A stretch of DNA of 64,000 nt from Liolophura sinensis (GCF_032854445.1 NC_088304.1:14335704-14399703), one strand, 5' to 3'. Positions 38,912 through 51,900 are shown, counted from the stretch's first letter. The notes: a model not told the origin generated them from the letters alone. A program made the numbers and translations.

Positions 38912-40228
38912 CTAGTCAACGTATAACTTTACCAGTCAACATATCACATTGCCAGTCAACGTATCACATTACCAGCCAACCTCTTACTTTACCAGTCAAC
39001 GTATCACATTACCAGTCAACATATCACATTGCCAGTCAACGTATCACATTACCAGCCAACCTCTTACTTTACCAGTCAACGTATCACATTACCAGTCAAC
39101 ATATCACATTGCCAGTCAACGTATCACATTACCAGCCAACCTCTTACTTTACCAGTCAACGTATCACTTTACCAGTCAACATATCACATTGCCAGTCAAC
39201 GTATCACATTGCCAGCCAACCTCTTACTTTACCAGTCAACGTATCACATTACCAGTCAACATATCACATTACCAGTCAGCGTATCACGTTACCAGCCAAC
39301 ATGTTACTTTACCATTCAAAGTATCAAATTACCAGTCAACGTACACATTGCCAGTCAACATATCACATTACTAGCCAACGTATCAGATCACCAGTCAACA
39401 TATCACATTACCAGTCAACGTATCACTTTACCAGCCAACCTCTTACTTTACCAGTCAACGTATCACATTACCAGTCAAGATATCACATTACCAGTCAACA
39501 TATCACATTACCAGTCAACGTATCACACTACCAGTCAACGTACACATTACCGAATCACGTTAACAGCCAACCTCTTACTTTACCATTCAACGTATCAAAA
39601 TACCAGTCAACGTATCACATTACCAGTCAACATATCACATTACTAGCCAACGTATCAGATCATCAGTCAACGTATCACATTACCAGTCAAAGTATCACTT
39701 TACCAGCCAACCTCTTACTTTACCAGTCATCGTATCACATTACCAGTCAAGATATCACATTACCAGTCAACATATCACATTACCAGTCAACGTATCACAC
39801 TACCAGTCAACGTACACATTACCGAATCACGTTAACAGCCAACCTCTTACTTTACCATTCAACGTATCAAAATACCAGTCAACGTATCACATTACCATTC
39901 AGCATATCACATTACTAGTCAACGTATCATATCACCAGTCAACATATCACATTACCAGTCAACGTATCACTTTACCAGTCAACGTATCACATAACCAGTC
40001 AACGTATCACGTAACCAGCCAACCTCTTACTTTACCAGTCAACGTATCACATTACCGTATCACGTTATCAGCCAACCTCTTACTTTACCATTCAACATAT
40101 GAAATTACCAGTCAGCGTATCACTTTACCAGTAAACATATCACATTACCAGTCAACGTATCACATTGCCAGTCAGCGTATCACATTACCAGTCAACGTAT
40201 CACGTTACCAGCCAACATCTTACTTTAC
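38912..40228. repeat. Minisatellite, 20-bp unit, with 80-bp and 272-bp higher-order periods
   Basis: About 66 tandem copies of a 20-bp unit close to ACCAGTCAACGTATCACATT. Variants include CCAGCCAACCTCTTACTTTA. In 38941-39180 the variants repeat in a fixed order of four (80 bp). From about 39340 a longer order recurs every 272 bp: the same junction (ATATCACATTACTAGYCAAC) starts at 39360, 39632 and 39904. Because 20 is not a multiple of 3, each frame reads the same 20-codon cycle. That cycle has no stop, so three overlapping frames of 141, 205 and 269 codons appear. There is no sign of a real gene. Confidence 0.97.
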
Positions 40229-40667
40229 GAATTACATGGGCCCAATTGCCTCCATTTGTTGGATATGATGTAACTGGCAAGGTTACTTTGAACTAGACTA
40301 GAACGAAAACTGGAATGCTTGCATGGATGGGGTTTTACGTGAAGTAGGACAAGATCTATTTCATCAGTCGCGTTGAGGTGGTAAAGCAGGAAATAGATTT
40401 CGGTTAAGATTGTCATAATGCAATGTTGACATGCAGTTGTATTTTTAGTATATGGTATTTTTTGCTTGACGGGTTATTTGGTATTTTCATTTGAAATGAC
40501 ATTGTTTTAACCAAGTACTGCATATTAGGTGTATGTTTACAAAGCTGGTTATGTCTTTTCGTCAACCACATGTGTTAACGGTTTTGCACCAAATGACACT
40601 TTTAACTCGGTTTTCTAAATATTTATTGTTAGACAATTGTCATTCTCTGACGACAAGACCAATTGTG

Positions 40668-40775
40668 AGGGATACCTGAGAAGTCCCGAGGAAGATCGTC
40701 GGACGTCCGAGAAATCCCGAGCGACATCGTCGGAGATCCGAGAAATCCGGAGTAAGATCGTCGGGAATACTGAGT
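40668..40775. repeat. Minisatellite, 31-bp unit, about 3 copies
   Basis: The motif ATCGTCGG recurs at 40695, 40726 and 40757, each followed by a GATCCGAGAAATCC-like segment. The unit is GC- and CpG-richer than its surroundings. The minus-strand open frames here (40615-40905 and overlaps) read the repeat as I/L-S/R-D-F/V and are not treated as genes. Confidence 0.85.
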
Positions 40776-41980
40776 GAAAAGGGATGATAAGTTGTGGGTA
40801 TAGTCGGTACGCATGAACGCAAGCACCCCACCTGACCTGCTTTCTTGCAGTTCCTCGTGCGTAAAAACAATTTCTATTGCAACATTTGTCCTGTAACAGT
40901 CCCATAAATATCTTCGGGAAATTTGAAAAAAGAATTGAAGTAAACTACGTAATATATTACATTATAAATTAATATTTTTTATAGCAGATAAAAAAATGAG
41001 TCTGAATGTGAATACATGCAGTTATATCTATTATAGAGTAAATACTTGGATTACAATATTCGACATTATGAAAAGTTTAGTAACATTCATTGTTTTTAAC
41101 CGAAATTTGAATGTATCCAGAATTAAAAGAAGAAGGCAAAAGCCTTCACTGGTGATCTTTGCATTTGCTATATAGGACAGCTACATAAAGGATATGGGAT
41201 CTTGGCGTCAAGTTCGACATAGGGGTTTGCCAACTAGAAACCAAATCTAATAGCAGCCAACAGTACAAGTTCTCAAAGAACTTTGTAACAAATAATATAC
41301 CACAAATAGTGAATAAAACAAGTAACATGCAAGAGAGAAGCAGTCCACAAATTTTCATTTACATTCGGTATTCTAGGCATCATATCCAAATCAAATTTCA
41401 GTCCCCTAGTCGTCAATAATTTTTCAGGTCAAATACAAATAAGCATATCTCAGTCGGGTTTGGATTGCACGATACTGATGTAAGAAGAATGATAGCTTCT
41501 ACACATCCCCTAGCCTTGTTCCGTCATTACAGTTTCCCGTAATATATCATAGCTTTGAATGGGTGGTTTGCCGTGACGGGCTATCCACTGCTGGGCATAT
41601 TTATTCGGAAAGACGGATGTCATGTCCTAATTGGATGGTGATGATGATGCACATGGCACAGTAGCTGACAACCTACTTGTCCATGTTGAACAAGAACGTA
41701 TTCATAACCATTCATAGATTTTAACCTATATATGTGAAACATCTGAAACATTGTTAAATCAGATCAAGTGAGAGTACCGCAAGAAATAAATGCCCTTGGG
41801 TGACCTAATATATTATGAAACTGGAGGCAAATTACAACAAACCTATAACCTATTAAGCGGTTTTCATACTCATATGTATGTGTAGAAGACGATGGTCAGT
41901 CAATTGATTGATCATCACGTAGTAAATATTATAGAAATGGTTTAATATGTCCATCAATGTGCATTTTCATGAACTGTTAC
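40776..41980. other. Intergenic stretch, nothing recognised
   Basis: AT-rich sequence with short open frames only. Confidence 0.6.
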
Positions 41981-41991
41981 TGTCATGTGGA

Positions 41992-42087
41992 TTTATTTTA
42001 TTTGTTTTATTTGATTAGTGTTTTACGCCGTACTCAAGAATATTTCACTTATACGACGGCGGTCAGCATTATGGTGGGTGGAAAACA
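41992..42087 (-). mobile_element. 5'-truncated V-SINE-like element with 11-bp TSD (one mismatch)
   Basis: Only the 3' third is present: CACCATAATGCTGACC on the minus strand, then TAAGTGAAATATTCTTGAG, CGGCGTAAAACACTAATC and an AAAT-rich tail. It is flanked by TGTCATGTGGA (41981-41991) and TGTTATGTGGA (42088-42098). The open frame 41957-42271 crosses it and is not a gene. Confidence 0.85.
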
Positions 42088-42098
42088 TGTTATGTGGA

Positions 42099-43390
42099 GT
42101 GGTGGTACAAATTTGTGTACGACTGATACAGCTGTGATTGTGGATGGGTTGCACAGATTTCGTGAACGTGCATTCTTGTCACAGTACTGTGTATCACTTG
42201 TATCCAATGGTTTTTGGAAATCATACATGGAGAATCTCGTTAGTGTGGGAAAAAGGGACTCGAGGACATAGGTTTATATTATTATTCCATAAATAAAAAG
42301 GTAACTCAAAATCTAAGGAAAACACAAATTAATTGCTGGCAAGAAACTGGCTGACATAGTACGTGCAAACAATATTTGTACCCTGAAAACAGCGTGAAAG
42401 GGAAACTATATTTGTATTTCATACTATACTATACAACAACAACATAAGCTGAATCGCTGATGATAACTTATTCACTTTAACAGAGATTAAAAGCTTTGGT
42501 CAAAATGACAGCAGTAAAGTTCATCACAAATTTCTGGAACCTGCGCCGTTGTAGATTTAAAATGTCTTACTGATATAACTGATAACGTGATTAACAATAC
42601 GCATCAAGGTAACAACGGCAACACTGCGCATAAACCAGATGTTGTATGCATGTTGGTTTTTAGTTAGCCTAGAAATAACAGGATATGTATAAAATCCATT
42701 CTCTTGAGTTGCTTGTTACCGATCTTTGACAAGTCGATCAGTTCGCGCAACTCCCTGTAGAGAACAGATGGCGAGCGGACAGAGCGTTTGAAAATCGAAA
42801 CCAATAATTGTAATTGGGGTGCATGTTGCATTCATTACAATGCCCCCGTGTCAAAAACGTGGCTACCAAAAATGACATACGTGCGATGATATATGTATAT
42901 GGCAGATATTCTTTCTGCCACATTCAGGCCACAGACTGACCCTCGTCACAGAGGAGTATTGGCTAGACACCTTTCATTACCGACTGCACAGTGGTCAAGA
43001 CTGACCGGTGCAGCTGGACCTAACACGGGCGTGACGCCCTCTGGCTCTCTCTCGCAGCTGTCCGTGAAGTGACCACTCGATGGAGGTGAAGTGGGCCTGC
43101 TGTGGTCAAGAGCTACCCGTCTGGCCACAAATTTTCACCCACAGACTTTGACTATTGCGCCCTAGTAAAGCTCTTTGATAGTTGAGTATATTAAGACGTC
43201 CAAATTTCTATTAGAGCTGTTAGGTGTTGTCTGGTGGAACTTTATCGCATGGGAAAATCGGAAAATGAAAAATATGATGGGTGAGGAGAAGCTTAAATCT
43301 GTTAATACTGAATATATGACTTACATTTGGACAAAACCGGGGCAAAATGAATCAATGCAATACGACATTGCCCGCAGTTAATTTCTATTC
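42099..43390. other. Intergenic stretch, nothing recognised
   Basis: No gene signal. The short open frame at 42946-43128 (minus) lies in a GC-richer patch around 42940-43130 and has no recognisable domain. Confidence 0.55.
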
Positions 43391-43516
43391 ACGTGGGAAG
43401 GTTAGACAGCGGAAGGGCTCTGCCGCTTTCCTACTACCATACTGCTGGTCGACATGGCAGAAGCTAAATATTCTTGAGTACTGCATAAAAAAAACTAATC
43501 AGATAAATAAATAAAT
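43391..43516 (+). mobile_element. Degenerate V-SINE-like element
   Basis: Matches ACGTGGGAAGGT, a shrunken core (GGCTCTGCCGCTTTCCTACTACCATACTGCTGG) in pieces, CTAAATATTCTTGAGTACTGC and a (AAAT)n tail. The tRNA head is absent and internal segments are lost. No clear duplication. Confidence 0.75.
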
Positions 43517-45600
43517 TATTCTATCCATATGATATTCATGACGATACTATGTAGTTCTGTGAGTTGTGGATAAATAACTGCTAGGATTTATGATTAGCTC
43601 TGAACAAGATCCCATAGACCACGATGATAGTTAGTCACTATAGTCGCTGGATATGCTCTGTGATATGAGGTGGTGGTATTATAGAGTATTTGCAATCAAT
43701 TTAAGTGGGGAAAAAACACGCGCAGTTCTTCTCTAACTGCTTCCTTTTTCATTACTGTGTACCATTTAAATGATATGTACGAGAACATAATGTATATAAG
43801 AGTAGTTGTGATAAAATTGTACAAATGAAAAGTCAAATGCTGTGTATTTGTGACAGGAAATTTGTGTGTTTGCATTCGAACAAATTTAGATCTGCCTAAC
43901 TTTTATCGCTGAACAATATTAATAAAGCATTTCTCCACACGATACTGCATTTCATTTTATTGTCTTACGACTGTCAAAGGCAGAAATATCCGAGGATCAC
44001 AACTTTGATATCATGCAGTGATTTCATGGACAGCTTTGGGGGATGTATAGACATCGCTGACCACACGTGTTTGACGATATAGTGAATAGTTTCACAAACG
44101 TGGACAGATTCTACAATTTGTCTGAAATTATAGTCGCGAGCTAAGCCCTGTGGGAGGGTTGGGCAGCACGCTCCCATGGGTCTGGTGGACAAGCCCTGGG
44201 CAGTCAGCTCCAGGGACAGGGTTTAATAAGCCCCTGGCAAAAATGTTTACAATGACAGCCTTCAGTGTCTTCAGTGAGAATTCTTCGGAAAGTGTATGGC
44301 GCAGGTGAAGGCAGGAATGCTCGAGGTAATGGAGTCCTAGGCTGCATGGGTGAGGGACTTGGGGGTCATCTCACCCTTCTCCCTGGTGTCATTTACTGCC
44401 CCCAGGCTTACATCGTGTCCTATAGTCATATCACCTGAATAAAGGTGATCGTATATGTCTGTCAATCGCGTCTTACTTGTAACCTTAACATATGCCTCTA
44501 AGCTTCGGCGAATATCCATCCAGCTGCTCATGAGACATTTATGGGTCCCAACCAGCTCATTCCGCAATGTCTGTCTTGCAGACTGATGGGGTCTCTTATC
44601 GAGTCCAAGATTTAGGTTTATTAGTCTTATTTTGCTTGTAGTAACTTATAATTCATCATACAGAGACAAACTTTGTGCGATGGACAAGCAGAACACCTCA
44701 GAAAAAACTATTTTATCGACTTTAGACTTTCACGTGTCAACGATTAAAACTCTAAAATACATGAAGATTATTTAAGCGTAGTCGAGATATTGAGAATTCC
44801 TTTGCACACCACAGTTCAAATTCACCTGTTCGCGTTGTACGTGACGAACTTTTCGTAGAAATAAGATTCATGGAAAGGGGTTTTGTTATATAACCACATA
44901 TGAATAGACATAAATACAGGCGTCATGTCCAACATTCATATAGCATTCGTAGTCCGTAAAGGGCGTTCCAAGTCGATAACACTCTATATATGATATATAC
45001 GCCACTCATGACAACCAGACCATGTGAGCGAAACCTAGAGTGAAATATTGATGATGTAACCCCTCGGAAACACCCGAAATATAACATATAATCTCTTATG
45101 GATATCATTTTGCTTTTACTCTGGAATGCGTGAGTGGAAATATGAACATTTTGACATTTTTGTCCACAACTTTATGTCCACATGAATGAGTAAAATATAA
45201 GCCTATTAACATATTCTTACTATTGTATGTCAAGAGTGATTGCTCCAGATCATATCAACTGTTTGCATTACTTCGTTTCCCATATTATTTGGCGCATATA
45301 TATGACAACAAAGGGATCATTTTCTGAGAGGTCTACTGGCAGAGGATGAGCCATTTTTTCATTGATGGTGTTCTTTTTCTGTTTGACCTAAATGGAATGA
45401 TGTCAAACTTTTTTAAAAATAAAATTACTTATCTAAACGGACTCGCTTTGAATCCAGCAGCCAGCGCTCCTCGCTAGTTGTGATGTATGGTCACGACGAC
45501 ACCTGTACGGAAACGAAGGTGCAATTTTGCATGAACTCACTTAAATCTATCGTATGACTGGTAGCAAAACTGAGCATACACATTATTATGGATGATGGTA
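43517..45600. other. Intergenic stretch with an unexplained open-frame cluster
   Basis: Two minus-strand open frames (43974-44192 and 44337-44567) lie close together in a patch that is GC-richer than its flanks. One begins MRNELVGTHKCLMSSW. I recognise no family and see no convincing splice pair joining them. They may be remnants of a gene or chance. Confidence 0.4.
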
Positions 45601-45607
45601 ACTACAC

Positions 45608-46500
45608 TGACGTCAATTTTATCTGTAATTTTCAAAGCACCTTCGTAAAATATTTATATCGCTATAATAAATGATCTTGTAGCTTAAAGAATACATGAAA
45701 AGATACCATTAAACGATGAGAATGATCTTAATAAAAATGAAAACGGATATACAAAGGAAAAAAATGTGAATTTTTTAAAATTTTTGAGGCATAGTTGTTT
45801 TTTAATAATCCCTCTATTTTTATGGATATTTTCTGTCAGTGGGTCGAAATACTCAGAAATGACGTCATCGATGAACATGCTTTGAGCGCGGGATCAGCTT
45901 AGCGCCCACATCCCGAGCCTCAACAAAGTTGTTTTGACGTGCAACGTGACTGTTGACGTCATCAGAGCAGGCTACTTAATTTTTGCACTGACCGCTAGGG
46001 ATTTAGGAAATCTGTATGTAAGAGCCACTTTTACTCTTCAAGCTGATAAATGAAAAGCTTGTTAGTTCTTTTACGGCCACATCCTAAACTTCATATTAGC
46101 AAACAAAAACCAAGAGTTTCATGTATACTGTAAGAATAGATGACGATGTAAAAAGACCTTCAAAAGCGTCAGCTGACGGCTGGTATACGAACGTCTGTTT
46201 CGATGGGTGTATTCAAGCTACTCTCAGGGTGACGCTAAAAGAAGGAAAGAGAAATGCGTGTTTGAATAAGTTAAAAATATGCAAGACAGTTCGTAACTGG
46301 TCAAAGCTGACTGCAGAAGATGCTCCACGTTTTCATTCATTCCGACCTTGTTGCGTAAATACTCCCCTTACATTTGCTTGTAAAAGGCAGACCGTCTTCT
46401 CACATGACTTCTGTTACCGTTAGAGTGGATATAAGTGTAACCCGGAGCAAGACAGAGAGAGGTTTTTCGGTGCAGAAATAATCTCACGTGCGTTACGTCA
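45608..46500. promoter_or_regulatory. Cluster of CRE (CREB/ATF) motifs
   Basis: Perfect palindromic TGACGTCA occurs at 45608-45615, 45860-45867 and 45954-45961. Half-site-like TTGACGTG and CGTGAC lie between the last two, and TTACGTCA is at 46493-46500. The interval 45860-46000 is also GC-richer than its flanks. This could be a promoter or enhancer. A 100-codon plus-strand open frame (46121-46423) lies inside but matches no family I know. Confidence 0.4.
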
Positions 46501-48545
46501 TCCACCGAGTCACCTCACAAAATGTCACTTAGACGCCACGACCTTTTGACACAACCCATGTTTGTCTTTCCTTCCCCTTGCACCTGACCAATCAAACATC
46601 TCGATACAACGGCCAAGGAATGCACCAGAACACCGAGCGAAGTGTTTAGTTCATGAATTTATGCATACTTGTCGTGTGTCAGATAAAGCCAGCTTAAGCC
46701 AGCAGTGCCTGCTTTTGGTTTTACTGTCGAATGTCTGACAGAGCCAATGGAATGTGTTCAACATACAGCCAAGGCAATTGTTACCATTTTTACACTGACA
46801 TGCTGAACAGCAAGAAGAAAATATTAAAATCACATCAAGTGTACAAAGTGCGCAAGCGTTTACATGTTAGTATTTTCATATACTTCCGTAATGCCTGCCT
46901 TGTATAGAAAACATAACAGACAACACAAAACATCTACTATATACACGCCTTAATTGCAAGCACCTTTTTTATACATAAGCAATAATGGCTAAAAGACTTG
47001 AACATGAATAAGTAATACTCAAAATATTAAAATATTAATTTTTCCATATTTTGCATTTGAACTTTAGATCCATTCTTTCTAGCGTAATGATTAAAAAAGC
47101 ACCCTTTTTCGCTCATAACGTTGACAATCATGAGGGTCATTCTTACGGTTTTCAAATGTGTACCGTTATATATATAATTACATATCTTTGTACACAAAAT
47201 GTCAGGTTGTCATTAAACATAACCTTCGTGTTTACCCTCATTTTCATTTGCCAAGGCAAGCAGAATAATTCCTCTATCATCGGTTTTACTGTCACGGCAG
47301 GCGACATGGGGGTGATGCGTAACCATTGACTGTGAATTGTAACAATAGACACTGTGAACTTTCAGCGGAAGGGTGACATTTAATAACACTAATGATAATG
47401 CATCTCGAGCTACGTTAACCTCGCGTAAATGTCACCAGAGTCATGAAAACACACGAGCGGAAAGATGAATTATGAATGCCGTACGTTAGAACCGTTCTGG
47501 ATGTCAGAGCTCGATTTTGGCTTAGCGTTTGTTGTATAACCGGCATTTTTCATTGACCATATTATATCCAGGATGACATGCAATTCAATGCTTATCTATC
47601 TATTTATTTATGTATATATTTATTTTCTTCTTTTTTTCTCTTAGACCATAAGTTAGCCTTTTCAGTTGTAATATTCAGTTGCTTCAAGGAAATACTTCCA
47701 GCAGGTTGAAAACACCATACTGTTATTCAGTATATTGTATTGTCATGTCGATATACATACATACATACATACATATATATATATTTATATGGCCAGTATT
47801 TATGTATATATGGACTAAACCACAGTGAATGGGTGATTAAATTCGTTAAATTCAAAAGGGTATGAAACAGGTACCATTCGTGTACACATACCCCCCCCCC
47901 CCCAAAAAAAATCATAAATTATGTGAAAATGAAATGAATATAGTCTTATAGTCTTTAATGTGAAAATAACTCAGTTTTGTTTATTTGTGCTAAAGGGGAT
48001 TAACATTTATGTTTCTCAGACGAGTATTTTCACATCCTGTGAGATAAAAGTTAATACGACGGAAAAGTTCCAGACATAAAAGCTGGCTTGGCCTAACAAA
48101 TCCCTACCTTTGGGCAGTTATTGCCTACGCAATGAGCCAATTGTTGATGACGTAATCAAATTGTGCTGACATTTCCTAGGCGAGTAACCTTTCACCAGTT
48201 TGTAGGTCGTGATGCTATCTCTGCATGATTATAAACATCAGGTTTGTTTGAGGCGCTTTGAACAATGACTAACAACCCTCTCTCCCTCCCCCTACTCTCA
48301 GCACACGCACACTTCTTGTAGGACTGTCATCCTCTTGCTTCTGAAACATATGAAGATGCAGCTGTGCAAAATACGTCAAATACTTAAAACTTTTCTAAAG
48401 ATTAACGAAACTGGACAAATATTTTCACAGTTCCTATGTTTTTTTCTTCTTAATTTACATAACGACATAGAATAAGCAAATATTTGCGTGAACATTTAAT
48501 ATGTACTTCTGTCACAGACTGTGACAAGGGTTTGAAGAGAGAGAG
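46501..48545. other. Intergenic stretch with microsatellites
   Basis: Contains a (CATA)n/(AT)n tract at 47751-47784 and a 13-C run followed by 7 A at 47891-47910. No gene recognised. Confidence 0.6.
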
Positions 48546-48915
48546 CATTTCGGTGGCCTAATGGTTAGAGCATCTGCGTCGACGTAGGGAGACCCCAGGA
48601 TCAAACCCGTATCGGGTTATACGAAAGACTTTGAAAATGGTTGCTGCTTCTTTTGGCGTTCCGCACTGAGGGGTAAGAGCAAGGAAGCAAGGCTGGTTGG
48701 TCTGGTGTCAGTACAATGTGACTGTGTGGGGTGTCATGTCTGGTGTCTTCGGCATGATTCTTCAGTGGTGGCAGCACATTGGTGGCATGGACTCTGCATA
48801 CCATAAAAATTCACCTTTCACCTGGTGCCATGTCTGGTGTCTTCGGCATGATATTTCACTGGTGACAGCACATTAGTGGCATGGACTCTGCATACCACAA
48901 AAATGCACAATACAT
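48546..48915 (+). mobile_element. tRNA-derived SINE with duplicated 3' segment
   Basis: Begins with an A-box-like GGTGGCCTAATGGTTAGAGC, followed after a tRNA-like spacing by a degraded B box (GGATCAAACCC). The body (from about 48625, ACGAAAGACTTTGAAAATGG ... TTGGCGTTC ... AGGGGTAAGAGCAA ... GTGTCAGTACAATG) resembles the body of the SINE at 52367-52699. The 3' segment from 48735 is present twice, with a period of 94 bp (second copy from 48829). No clear target-site duplication was found. The minus-strand open frame 48601-48804 is a by-product. Confidence 0.75.
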
Positions 48916-51900
48916 GTACACACATACCTTGTTGAGTTGTTTATCTAAGCATTACCTTTTGGTCTATCATAATTGTAGCCAATATAATATCACATTTGTC
49001 TGCAAGCTCTAACATTTTTGTGACGTCACCTAACCATTCAATTTTTATGTCCAGCCATCTCAAATTATTTCATCAGTATGATTTAAATCCAATTTTAAAC
49101 TAATGGGTTGATATATGACAGTATGTGATTAATGTATTAATTATGGTCGTGATTTTGGTCGCTGTGACGAGTAAACATGACGCAACTAGTTCACCGAATA
49201 TGAAATTCTCAGCCGCGGTTTTATCGTTTTAGTCTAACCACAAAGTCACTCCATTGTCGTAACACCCAACTTTAAGGCTTAAGAGTTGAATGACAGTAAC
49301 TATGTGACAAAACGCATTCCTCATTATATATTATATTAGTTTTATATACACAGTGACAAGTACGGAACACGTGACACAAATACATCAACATATATACACA
49401 CTTTCTGGTACAGTTCTTATGCACTGTGAAAGTTTTATGCTTGTATATAACTGTTGTTTGCAAGATTAGGTAAACACAAACATAAATTTTGATTAGCATC
49501 GTATGTTAAATCAGGTGAATAAATCAGGGTATACTCAACAATGAGTACACTAACTAGTTCCCCTTGGTCCATAAACCAAACACTGGATGCGTCGTTGGAG
49601 AAACCCCTTTAACTTTTGCCACAAGTAGATTGAGATTAAATCGAACAACTGGGGTTTCAAAGGAGCAAAATGTGTACTGGGAAGCAGTTAGAAGAAGTTC
49701 GAAAGTTTTAAGACCGTGGCGCCTGACACTTTTAGGCGTCGAAGGTCAATTAGACGGAATGGGGAGGCACAGCGACAACGGCCGGGTAGAATATGATTTA
49801 GTTGTGAGAGATAAAGACTGAGTGGAGAGCCTCATCCCGGGCTGGTTTGTCTCAATGATATACGACCGGTTTCCCTATCACTGTCAACTACACGTTTGCC
49901 AGGCCAGGTCGATACTGTCTTTATATCGCTCTGGCGAACGCTAGGATGGGGATTGCAGACTCTCTCGCACGATACCGACCAGATAAAGTCAACGTGAAAC
50001 AAAAGAGCGCCGCGATACGTCAATTCGGGGATGAACCCATTTTCTCGGCGGAGTAAATTCGCCTCGATCAATCTTCTGATTAAAGACTACAAAATTAATG
50101 TCTTCGGCTTGTTCCCTAGTCGTTGGTGAACCAGATACCGCTATACGTGCCTTTAATGGTTCTGGGCCTACCGTCTTCATGCAGGCCGGCATCTTGGAGA
50201 CGGAAGCTGCCCGTGCAGTGATACCCCGCATCTAACCGCAATCGCCATCGCTGTATCTTTTATAAATTACTACGCGTATAATGGGTAATTGACACCAAGA
50301 ACTATTTCATTTGTAGTATATTTGTTCTAATGCGAATAAAAGGCCGAGATGTCAAAAAGTTTAATTAAAGTCCCTTGTGGGTGCACGTACAAATGGCCTG
50401 ATCACGTGACATGTGGCTATAACGTACCTGAAAAATGGCGCCACTTAATCTCTGCCATCGCATCCTGTAACTAAAACGTACAGACAAAAATCCAATAAAG
50501 TTAGAACAAAAAAATAAAAAAAAAACAACAGAAAAAAACAGATCTATAGGACGGACATCATTGGCATCATCCAACTTAGTCGATCTCTTTTAATTCAAAC
50601 TTGAGACAAAAAGGGCCTCAAAGATGCCGACCTTGCCATAATGAACGATATAATCGTTCATCGATGTATAGCATTAATTGTAGCAAAACGAATATTGATA
50701 TTATCTATGTTTGGAGTTACTTTAATGGTTTGTGTAATATGAGGGCAAATGAACATCAAATTTACTTCCATAGCTTTCCACTTTACTTATGCTCAGATGA
50801 GTTGAAGTTAACTCAATCTTTATTCAAGTATGATATCTTCGCACGTTTACGTAGATAGATAATGCAAAAGATATTCATAAAATACAGACACTACCTTGTT
50901 TTTATTCATTACTGATGAAGTCAGCTCAAATTTTAACTTTAAAAATAGCATTTGACAAGAGGAGGCTCTTGTCTCGGCTGAAGATTAAATATGTGTATCT
51001 TCCTAAATCATGGCATTGAAATGTATACGTGTATAGCTTTTGAGATATTCGATGTTGGTCCACCTATCGCCACCACCAGTAGACATGCAGGGGACGATGG
51101 TGAATGGGTCATATAGCCTTTGTCGTATCGGCCACTCCTTCCGTTAACGCAGGTGCTAGCTGACATGACGATAGGAAATGACGCTCTGCCAAACTAAAAA
51201 TACACAGCCAAAGGCATCTGCAACACTGACTTCCGGCTAGAAAATTTCGAAGGATTTTTTTCTGAACACGAATGATAGGAGGCCACGGGAAAACTAAATA
51301 AGGTCCAAAGTCACGCGAGGAATTGCGTTATTTGGCATATTTATTCACCAAAGGTACATGATTGCGTCAATGTTCTCCTGACGATAATTATGCCAAAGCT
51401 GATTTTCTGTGGCTCGGTGAATTTCTTATGACCAACGACGATCCGACCATACGCATTTTTCTTCAACGTGTACACTGGTCTGCCAGCATTTGAACAATGA
51501 ACTGTCTTGACTTGTGGCAATATACGCAGCTGGACGTTTACAAATTCTCGGCTAAATTTTTTGCAAACAAGTCTTACAACGACATTCATAGGTCGTTCAG
51601 GGCACTCAAAGCGTTTGATGTAGTTGACAGTTAACTCATGAATGAAATTTTGACTGATGACAGCATGTCAGAACGTCATATATTTTGTGAGACAATGTCT
51701 AAGCTTCAAAGCACGCCAATTCTCGGAACTAAATGCATTCTCGTGAGACGCGAAGTTAGACCATGGATTCTCATTCACCCTTACAATCTTACAATATTCT
51801 ATGTGTCAAAACTGACAAAATCAGAAAAGCTTTGTTGTCATATTTGGCACGTTGGAGTGCAGGAAAATCAATGACTAATATGACCTAAAGTCGACCCAAA

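Noticed and set aside
39109-39918. 269-codon open frame, longest in the window
   Set aside because: Entirely inside the 20-bp minisatellite. Its length follows from a stop-free 20-codon cycle present in all three frames.
38912-40228. CRISPR-like array of short direct repeats
   Set aside because: Repeats are contiguous with no unique spacers, and the host is a eukaryote. It is a minisatellite.
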